A stretch of 64,000 nucleotides of DNA from Saksenaea vasiformis B4078. Taxonomy: Eukaryota > Mucoromycota > Mucoromycetes > Mucorales > Saksenaeaceae. This document shows positions 50,668-59,164 of this stretch, in pieces. Both the position numbers and the translations under genes were made by a program. Position 1 is the stretch's first letter. Every line of letters starts with the position of its first letter. The stretch covers positions 186,001-250,000 of the forward strand of contig JNDT01002331.1 of the NCBI GenBank assembly GCA_000697055.1. Direction: 5' to 3'. Under the pieces are notes generated by a model. The model was not told the origin of the DNA, searched no databases, and saw nothing but the letters and a program-made list of their open reading frames with translations.

Positions 50668-51290
50668 TTACTTTTTATGCTTTGGGAATTGGCCCCATTT
50701 GTTCCAATAAGTTGGAAAATGGTTAGCAATTCCATGTTTTTGGCAAGCATAGAAGAACGATTTGTTTACAGCTGGCCATGACTTCTGAACATGGTATTTC
50801 ACATTTACTGTCGCCCAATGATTTCCGCCGATGTGATGTAGAATGAGGGAACGGGGCTTTTCATTCTGACTTTTGGGCGCAGATAAAGGTAAGAAAGTCT
50901 GTGACGGAAACAATATGTTGTCTGAGTATACACAGACAGGCTGGTTGTATGCGTCGGCGACAACTTGAGCGCAATTAGGGGCAGAAAACCAAGGTCTAGT
51001 ACTTTTGCAGGCAAGTATATTTTCTTCTAGGTTTGGGTCGATTTCCATACCAGCTATGATTACCTCCTCAAGATGTTGCACGTCAAATGCGAAGCCATCT
51101 TCGTAAATAAGTTTGTGCTTCTTGAAAGCAGCCAACATATTGGATTTGACAATCGGGAATCGATCTTCATGTCCATGCACAAGATGCGCGAAAACCCTGA
51201 AACCACACCAGCCGTCACCCTTTGGATCAAATGTTGTGATGATGGCAGACTGATCGACCTCGGGGTGCACGTCAAAGTCAATCTTAGACT
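50668..51290 (-). CDS. OTU-like cysteine protease encoded in the MULE
   Basis: The minus-strand frame reads DFDVHPEVDQSAIITTFDP and then KGDGWCGFRVFAHLVHG, the OTU catalytic D-G-x-C block. The matching histidine is in LHHIGGNHWATVNV. The ends of the domain (ACKSTRPWFSAPNCAQVVAD, QPVCVYSDNILFP) also fit OTU. OTU proteases cleave ubiquitin chains; in a transposon the role is unknown. The part upstream of about 51,290 (SHLDQQYVHEIPVLAKKLK) is in another frame across an A5 run, so the domain was probably the C-terminal part of a longer protein, perhaps the transposase polyprotein. The C-terminus is basic (GQFPKHKK). Confidence 0.8.
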
Positions 51291-51539
51291 TTTTAATTTC
51301 TTTGCGAGAACAGGAATTTCATGGACATACTGCTGGTCGAGATGGGATGAATTATGTTCATCCTGTTTCAGAAGAATATCTAGTAAAAGTCACTGGCATT
51401 GACTCTTAGACTGGTGCCCATCCCATATATTACCCTCATCAACGACCGCATCTTCGACTCGTCTTCTTTTCTGCGTGACTGAAGATTTCTGTGATAATAA
51501 CGCATCTTCTTTCACCAACTTCTTCTCTTTGAGTATTTT

Positions 51540-53583
51540 TTAACCATAGCCTTGACTCCAGCCTTCCGTAAGATACCGACTGTGAGTATTTCTATAGGTG
51601 CAAAGTCTATACGTTACCTGGACTCTATCGAGAGCAAGTTTTCTCCATGCCTTCTTTCCCAAGTCTTTAGGAAGGGCTGTTCGTCTTCGCTGCTTCGCTG
51701 ATCTACCGGGCGCTTTGACTTCGCTCACTACTGGAAGCATCATTGGCGGGTGGCTGATGTTGTTTTTGTTTCTGCTGATGAGCTTATTGACATCAGCCAT
51801 CAATCTGTCAATTTGCTGTTGACCCTCGCACTGCCGGAATACATGCTGAAGCTTGATTATGCAATTCATCCATGATTCGGTGGGCTCCAAGACTGGCACT
51901 TGGCATTGCTCTATCAGCTCTGACGAGGAGTCCAAGAGCCATCTCTCAGGGATGTCATGAACTTCCAGCTGTCAATCGTGAGGTAGCTTGTGTCGACAGG
52001 GGATTCCGAACAAGAACCATGACTGACATGTGCACATGAGCTCTTTCTCGTTCGCATATAGTAGCTCATTCTCTATCGTAATCAAGGCTCGTTTAGACAC
52101 TCGACAGAAGAGCTTTTCCAATAGCTTGTTCTGATAAAGCAGGACATCGATATGTGTCGATTCCTGGATCAGCATATCGGAGTAGCCCCTCTCAAATTGC
52201 TGCGGATACCCGTGGATTCTATCGAATGCAATTGGCAGTGGTTGAACCGAGCTAATACTCTTCAATGCTCTATGTCCACTTTCGGCTCGTTGCGCGGTAG
52301 TGCAGCCAAGGTGCATCAGATGGCTGGTATGGTATCCGGCCCACTTCTCGATGCAGCAGAGCCATTCAGCTGAAAAATATGCGCAGATGTCACGCTTAGG
52401 CTTTTGATGTTGGAGCTTTCTATTTACAACTAAACTCCAGAGTTCCTGACGGTATCCATTGAATTGCTCGACTGTTTCACTGCCAATCATTTCGTGCATT
52501 TTTCCTTATCTTTGACGTCAACAAAAACACCTGAAAATGACTTTGCGATGTTGTTTATCATACGCCAAGTGCAAAGAAGTTTGGCGTTGCTGGGAAATGT
52601 GATGTCCAACGCATTCATTAATGCAACACACTTATCAGTAACGAAAACAGTACTTTTTTCGTTATTCTCAGACATGATTGCCTTTAAATGCTGCAAGAAC
52701 CACATGTACGTTTCTTGCTGCTCATTGTCAACCCACCAGAAGGCGACAGGGAATGATTTAAGCCTCATACCTCCAAGATTACTAACACCTTGAACCGCGA
52801 TTAAAGGCATTTTCGCATTATTGGTGCTACATGTTGCATCGATAACCATCACCTCGGGAAAGCGATGAGCTCTGTTGATCATTTCCTCTGATGTAAAGAA
52901 CAAATTACGCAAATAGCCATTTTCACTCTGTTTAAAATGAACGTGATAGCCTTTTGATTCCATATTCCTGATAAGTGTGGTCGCAGCATCATGCAAGTCG
53001 AATGTGGTGGTTTTTCCATGCTGGTGTTTCAAGTTGTTGATGTCATGGACAGTCAACTTGTTAACTTTGTCCTGTTCATCGGCCAAGGCGTTTTGGATGC
53101 GTCTAGTCTCGACGTGTCCTTCCATGAGGGTTGCGATCTTTTCGGCATCTTTCTCAGTTATCATAGCCTTTCTTCCTTTAGCAGATGAAGAAATGTTTGT
53201 GGTGTAAGAGGGTGATTATGATATCTTTCTTCAGCCTTTTTCGGGCTGACCAAGTAATATCTACCATCCTTTCTTTGACAAAGTCTGATCAAGAAGGGAC
53301 AGCCAACAAGAGCTGTCTTAGCTAGCCTCTGACGTGCATTCTCATCAATGTTGCGCGTATTGCGATATACATTCCCCTTGTAACATTTCAAATGGAGAAC
53401 GCCACTACCGCTGTGCTTGGTGGCTAAGGTAGAGTAGTTTCCTACAGCATAGGCATCCAAAAGTTGGCGAACTGCTTTCCTATCAGCGAAACCTTCCTCT
53501 GGGCATGGTGGCAACTGGTCGACGCAGTAAAACTTCTTCTCATCAACGATAACTTCGGTAACTGTATTAGACGTTGGATTCAT
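51540..53583 (-). pseudogene. FAR1/MULE transposase with several frame breaks
   Basis: From ATG 53,583 the first block (MNPTSNTVTEVIVDEKKFYC ... VGCPFLIRLCQRKDGRYYLV, YHNHPLTP) is a FAR1/WRKY-GCM1-type zinc DNA-binding domain. The transposase core gives the three acidic residues in VMVIDATCSTNNAKMPL, VFVTDKCVALMNAL and QRAESGHRALKS. A SWIM zinc finger follows (CTCQSWFLFGIPCRHKL). The C-terminus is basic (RSAKQRRRTALPKDLGKKAW). The frame changes near 53,165-53,200 and 52,490-52,500 (an A5 run), and TGA at 51,972-51,974 interrupts an otherwise continuous frame after the SWIM finger. It is probably inactive if the breaks are real. Confidence 0.82.
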
Positions 53584-53786
53584 GTTGCAATAATTCGAAA
53601 TTGAAGATTTGAAAAACATTTTTTTTATATGGGCGTGGTTGGCGCCAATTTATTGAAAAATAAACGATCACACGTGTAGACAGTGGTAAGCCGTGAATGG
53701 ATCGAGGGAAAAAAGTAATATAAACAAGACGATGGTGCCGGAAACTTATAAGCCGGACAGTCGATAAGCAGCCATGGAGAACAATT

Positions 53787-53811
53787 GGATCGGGTAACCT
53801 GTGTCCCTAAG
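53787..53811 (-). repeat. Right terminal inverted repeat of the MULE
   Basis: Reads ggatcgggtaacctg and ends ccctaag on the plus strand, the reverse complement of the left repeat with one base missing. Confidence 0.9.
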
Positions 53812-53840
53812 TCCGTGTACTGTTTTTTGCAGAACGTTTT

Positions 53841-53923
53841 GCGTCGCCTAAAATGATTTTTTGCGTCAATCGAGAACCGTGTGTATCGATTCTCACGCGA
53901 CGCAAAAAGTCATTTCAAGCGTC
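53841..53923. other. Strong palindrome downstream of the Fanzor 3' end (possible element end/guide-RNA region)
   Basis: Left arm 53,841-53,867 (gcgtcgcctaaaatg ... ttgcgtc) pairs with right arm 53,899-53,923 (gacgcaaaaagtcat ... gcgtc), about 25 bp with a few mismatches around a 31-base loop that itself contains tcgagaa/ttctcac-type complementarity. It lies 130-210 bases past the Fanzor stop and 30 bases from the MULE terminal repeat. Fanzor guide RNAs are generally encoded at and past the 3' end of the gene, so the place fits. The function is inference. Confidence 0.45.
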
Positions 53924-54053
53924 ACCAACATTCATTATTGAGTATCATGCCTGAACTTCTGAGGAAGGACTTACCGATGCAAACACCTAAAAGGATCGAT
54001 CAATAAAATTGCTTTAAACTTTACATATGCAATGACAAGCTTACCGTAAAAAT

Positions 54054-56911
54054 CTAAACCCTCCCGGTGGAGGGAACCGCATTCGTAGCGGCGATATTGT
54101 CCCTTGAAGGCCTGGCAAATTCAGCTGGTCTGTCTTGGCCCCTCCAGATCGATTCAGCGATCCGAAATAGGTTCTTGCTTGCCATCACATCCCGATCCCA
54201 CAACATCTTACAGGTTTTGCATTCCAAGATGCTGTGGTGGGAGATGTGATCGCCGGTTACAACTTTTTGCAGCGATCTGTTTCGGCAACTATGGCAGATC
54301 TAAACATATATTTGAGCACATCGGTGTCACCAGCATCATAATACTGACCTGCGACGAAAGGTATTCGTCAATTGTTACGACTAATAACTCTCCACGTCTT
54401 TCCCTTCTCTTCAAGGATCTCCATAGGATGTTGACCACACCTTTGCGATGCCCCTTGTAGTTACAGTTGTTATTGAACATCCCATCGCCAAATACAATCA
54501 AAGGCGTCTTCTTCCCTTCATTGGTGAACTTCGCGGGCCTCCAGTGATGAAGGCATCCCTTTCTTCTGAGCGTGCTTCGTTCGGCGGAAGTATTTGGACG
54601 AGGGACACTGTTTGCAACTCATTAGTTACTATTGGTAGTGAATTGGTTTAATTAAAATACTTGCCATTGAGCTAATGAGCTATCGCCAGCCGTACATTTC
54701 TTACTCTGTACGTCTTTACGCCGTTTACGACCTTTTTTCGTGTTCTCCTGTTTGATCGCGTGCGCTTTCTCTTTTTGCGATTGTATTTTTTTCCGCCCGA
54801 TACAAGAATGTTAACCATATCTTCTCTTGCTCTTTGCACTCCTTGATAACCGTGGAACCTTGCCACTGCTCTTCCCAGGCCGTAGAACTCGAACAAGGTG
54901 TTCATATGAAGAAAAATGCACTCCAGATAGTGGTTATGCGACTCGATGTCAGGCGTCTTTCCGGATTCCAGGGAGCTCTCAATCTCTTCGACACCTTGTT
55001 CTTTCTTTTCGGCTTGCATCCGCCTATTTCTGTTCGGTGAACCCGTATATGAATAATGTTCGTTCGTAGAACATCGTCTTATTTTATGATGCTCGCTGTT
55101 TTGACCGTACGCAGCAGTAAAAGCCTGATTAATACCAGGATCTATGGCACATGGGGGAAAATGCTCATATACATTCTCCATAGTCAGATCGTCAACTGAA
55201 AGGCTCGTGTCGATGATTGCAGCTTCCGGTTTCCGAGCTCGAGCAAACTGTATATCAACGCTATATACATCACTCAGAACAACAGCCTTGAATGCTATGC
55301 CGCTCTCGTTTGCCGAATTTTTCAGTTGTTCAAGTCTATAGAAAAAACTGCATCAGACGGTTATCTAATGAGCGCTCTTGCTTACGTCTTATAGCCGAAC
55401 TTGGAAAAGTCATACATTTGATAGAACCGAGCGAGCTTAGCATCGTAATCGTTCCACGTGTAAGACCTGTTAAGGCTGCAAGAACGTTGCAATTGATTGA
55501 CACAAATCGCCAATGCATAGATGGTGAAGGTGATAAAGAGAACAAACGAGGCAAATCTTTGCACTCTTTTCCTGCCTTCTTGTGTTCGTCTTCATGCATT
55601 CTAAGGATATAAGCCAGTACTGGCACGTACTCTCCAGGACGTACAGAGAGTCGTTCTGCAGTAGTTGGTTCTACTGGCATTAATCCTGTAAATTCGGAAC
55701 ATATGGTCTCCACGTCGGATTCAACTTCAGAGTCAATTGGCTTATCAGGAAATGGCCAGTATGGATCACCCTTAGCTAAACGTTCGTACACATAGTCCCC
55801 GGCAATTGCCTTGGCCTGACTCTTGTACAGATTCTACGTTACCAAAATAAGTAAGAAGTACCTCCCGACTTTGGGTCTTACAGGTGCAAGAGTGGCCAGC
55901 CTTCGTGAAATGTAAAACTTCACTCGGTTTTCGAAGTTCTCCACCACATTGTTGTAATACGTGGATGCTAATGTGACACATGCTGCCGATAGACTACCAC
56001 TGTATCCCGTAAAATCGCCAACGCGATACACAGCATTTGGGTGACGAGTCAATAAATCCTCCCAATGCTCGTACATCTCTCGTGGAAACTTGCTGTTGTT
56101 ATTGCTGACCTCGATTCCCATTACCAATTGACTGGCAGAACACCAAAAGTTCTGCGTATATATGTATGAAGGTATTGCGCGATCGGAATTAGCGATTATA
56201 TACGAGTTTACAACTAACTGGGCACGAAATATTACTTCGCGCAAAAATTTGGACAACCATATGATTTTCGTGCGTAGTGCTTCTTCGTGCTCTGGGCGTA
56301 CGACAGATGGAAAGGGTAATTTGCGTGTGAACGTTTCATAATTTTTTTTGAGCAAGTCGGTCTGCAATGATGTCTTTCTTCGATGCTTTATGCATGGGGC
56401 ATCGTTTAGACGATGATCGGGTATGATCGGTACCACCACAGGTTGGACATGGTTCTTCTGAAGCGTCTGTATTTGCGGTTTCTTCAGCTTTCTGATATCT
56501 TCCGCGTTTTTTTGCCTTCGACGTCTCAGCTTGTTCGGTAACAGTAAGCTTTCGTTTGAGAGCAGCTTGCAAAGAGAAAGAAGCTGATAAGAAAAAATCT
56601 TAAGTAACCGTATCTTGTATGCTTACCAGGTGCCTTTCCGTGTCTGATGTTTAAGGAACAGATTTTAAAACGCTTGTTAGCATGACCAGTAGCACCACAG
56701 TCCTTGCAAATAACTACACAGGTGTGTTTTAATAATATTAAGTCATTTACGCGCTACTCTCACCTTCTCGTGAACGTGCCAGCTCGTACTCTTTGTCAAT
56801 AGATTTCTTAATCTTTAAAAACAATACGAAATCATGCCAGGTCCATTCTAGCAAGTTTGCAAGTAGGTTGATTATTGTAACACAGCACCACTGAAAAAGA
56901 GCTTGAAGCAT
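54054..56911 (-). CDS. Fanzor (Fz1-type) RNA-guided DNA endonuclease, TnpB relative
   Basis: Seven minus-strand exons are proposed: 56911-56764, 56713-56627, 56565-55882, 55833-55386, 55335-54712, 54607-54349 and 54299-54054, about 830 residues. The N-terminus has two CCHC knuckles with identical spacing (CKDCGATGHANKRFKIC and CPTCGGTDHTRSSSKRC). RuvC-I is CAIDPGINQAFTAAYG, then IRRCSTNEHYSYTGS. RuvC-II is in TPLIVFGDGMF and VVTIDEYLSSQ. The zinc ribbon is ICHSCRNR ... CKTC, and RuvC-III is WDRDVMASKN. The catalytic D/E/D candidates are therefore all present. Fanzors are guided by an overlapping 3' RNA and are found in transposons of fungi, protists and giant viruses. Two one-base frame breaks occur in the N-terminal half: an extra A in the A8 run at 56,342-56,349, and one missing base near 55,470. 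The start codon (56,911) is the least certain point. Confidence 0.85.
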
Positions 56912-58567
56912 AATGAAAGAAGAGAAAAGGGCGTATTGAAATGTTGCCACATAAACTTGATGAACTTCAAGTACGTCAACTCGAGCCGTCACACGAAATT
57001 TCTATCAACATGATGTACGGTCAAAGTATAGGCGTATTGGTAGTTCGATCCAAAACGAGACGTCAGGAAAAATCAAAAGAAAGAAAAAATGAAGAAGAAT
57101 CACTCGACAGCTACAGTTCCATCATTGGCAATGGGCCAGCGGACAACGAAGAAGTCCTATGCAGTGGAGAAGTCTGTCCGCTTGTGATCTCATGGTTTTT
57201 GTACTTCCAAGAATGATAGGGTATCTGTGAGCTGCACAACGAGTGGATCAAGTAATTTTCAGAAATGGATTATTATTATTGCAAAAGAATACTACATCAT
57301 ACTACTGTATGCCGCACGCCGTGTTTCAAAATCTACTATGAAAAGAGTTATAATAATGACGATAAAGGTATGTTCACTGTTCATCGACGCTCATTAAGGT
57401 CATGTTTCTGGACATAGATTAAACTATCTACGGAGATCTCTTTATCAATACGTTTTACCTGAGAGGTTCGACATACAGCTACCATGTATGAACAATACCA
57501 CAGAAGATCACGTATTACAAAGTCCACAGCAGATCTATGATTTCTGAATCGATGCCGCAACGCGCAGATATGGAATTACACACACAAGTGAAATTATGGT
57601 AGCATCAATTTCTGATAGGGGCTAAATAGAGGAAATGAACAATGAACGGTCAGCTACATAATAAAGAGTCATCGGTTTCATTACCTGTTGTAGTATATTA
57701 AACCGAAGTAGTATGAATCGGACCATTCATGTTACTCTACATGTGCATGAAGGCCGCGAAGGCGACCGCAGCTTAGGTCGATGTCTATGCAAGGATTGTC
57801 ACCATGGATAAAGCCGTCGCAAGAGTCACCACCAGATTCACTGTCGCCGCAAGTGTCGCTGCGTTCACCGTTCCCAAACAGAAAGCTATAGACCCACAAA
57901 TCCCAAATACCTAGAGGAAGCCTTAGACACGTATATGGCAGAAAAATGAATAAGCCGGAGAGAGTCCAGATTAAAGGTGTCGATTCGGTTTTAATCTGAT
58001 GTGTTTTTGGAATATATCGTGTTTATCCAGCACGCCCATTACATTACATATATAGGCCAGGAAGCGTTCAGCTCGTGCAACGACGCGATCATGAACTGTC
58101 GTTGCTTCTTTTTCGTTAAGCTTTTCCTTCTTGGACACAGATGTAGTCTGAGGCTTTCTCAGAGATGTATCTATTACTGCTTCCTCAGATATAGCAACTG
58201 ATATATTGTAGTGATTGTAGCTTCCCTACTAGTTGTTAACGCCGTTTCCAGCTGGCTACAGTACCTTTCGCTAGTATATCTTCAAAGAACCACCAAAATT
58301 TCTATAGGTATGCAAGCAGAATCCGGGAATATCAAATGAGGATGCAATTCTTCGCGATATCTGATTTGTATTGTCTCCCGTCGGGCAACTTTCCTTTCAC
58401 AATGCTACGATTGGATCAGAGTTTCTTGCCTGAGGAGTTTTTCCACCTTTCTAAACATGGTACATCATTTATAGACTAGACAATTATGCGAACTAAAATC
58501 AATATGTTAATCCTTCAAGCGTTTCAAAGAATTTATTTTACACGATGAAAAGCCGGTTCCTGATCGA
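56912..58567. other. Accessory region upstream of the Fanzor gene
   Basis: About 1.65 kb. A plus-strand open frame at 56,941-57,216 (SLDSYSSIIGNGPADNEEV) has coding-like composition but no family. At about 57,765-57,945 a Cys/His-rich frame reads GRCLCKDCHH, a stop, then HCRRKCRCVHRSQ and PKYLEEALDTYMAEK. It could be a zinc-binding relic. No inverted repeat marking the other Fanzor element end was found with confidence. Confidence 0.35.
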
Positions 58568-58786
58568 CTACTTTTTTCGTTGAATAAAAGGATATCCATC
58601 AAGAACTGGGTTTTCATAGTGTTGTGCTAGCCGAGATGGCAGTTGGCCTTTTTCAACATACGAAAAAATGAGGTGAGTAGGAGACAGTTTACCGCTGCAT
58701 CGAATACGAGGCTCTCTTTGAATACCATATAATAGTTTTCCTTCGTTCTCGTTGTGAATTTTAATATTAGTACTTTGCAATTCCAA
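58568..58786 (-). CDS. Short hypothetical ORF (72 codons), uncertain
   Basis: The frame from 58,786 reads MELQSTNIKIHNENEGKLLY, then IQREPRIRCSGKLSPTHLIF and LPSRLAQHYENPVLDGYPFI, ending QRKK. The composition looks coding and not low complexity, but I do not recognise a family. No splice partner or poly-A signal was confirmed. It may be a single exon or relic. Confidence 0.3.
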   Translation of the reverse strand: MELQSTNIKIHNENEGKLLYGIQREPRIRCSGKLSPTHLIFSYVEKGQLPSRLAQHYENPVLDGYPFIQRKK

Positions 58787-59164
58787 TGCTTATTTCGCTT
58801 ATTTAATTCTGCTTATTTTGCTGTTCTCTCGCCATCGTTTACTATACTCGAGTACCTTTGCTGTTTGTCGTGGCGTATATATACTGTATACACGTGTAGA
58901 GTCGTCTTACAACTTCGGTCGCTGCAGCGTGAATGATATCAGCTAAGGTAAACTTTCCATCATCTTGGTCGGAGGGTCATATTCATTATCGTACGCATGC
59001 ATGTAGATAATGGAACATTTCTAAGTCTTCCTCCGTCATAGCACGATCAAATGAATGATAAAGCCTGAAAGGTGCCACTCTACAACGGCTGTTGCAAAAT
59101 TCATTCCCAGACAACGCAAATTAATGCCATTGGCCAGCGCAAAAAGGCTTTTCAATTAACGTAA

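Larger units (their letters stand above)
49249..53811 (-). mobile_element. Mutator-like element (MULE) with OTU protease
   Basis: Terminal inverted repeats of 26 and 25 bases (49,249-49,274 and 53,787-53,811; outer end cttaggga, inner end acccgatcc) differ by a single-base gap. They enclose a minus-strand FAR1/MULE transposase (51.5-53.6 kb) and an OTU cysteine protease (50.67-51.29 kb). The left 1.4 kb is non-coding and includes a gene-family fragment at 50.1 kb. The flanking 9-base sequences do not match, so no target-site duplication is evident. Frame breaks and one in-frame stop suggest it is no longer autonomous, unless some are sequence errors. Confidence 0.85.

Noticed and set aside
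49240..53820. A 9-base target-site duplication for the MULE
   Set aside because: The bases flanking the two terminal repeats do not match on inspection.
56941..57216. A plus-strand gene divergent from the Fanzor
   Set aside because: Coding-like composition but no family, no second exon and no promoter signal; kept only as part of the flanking region.
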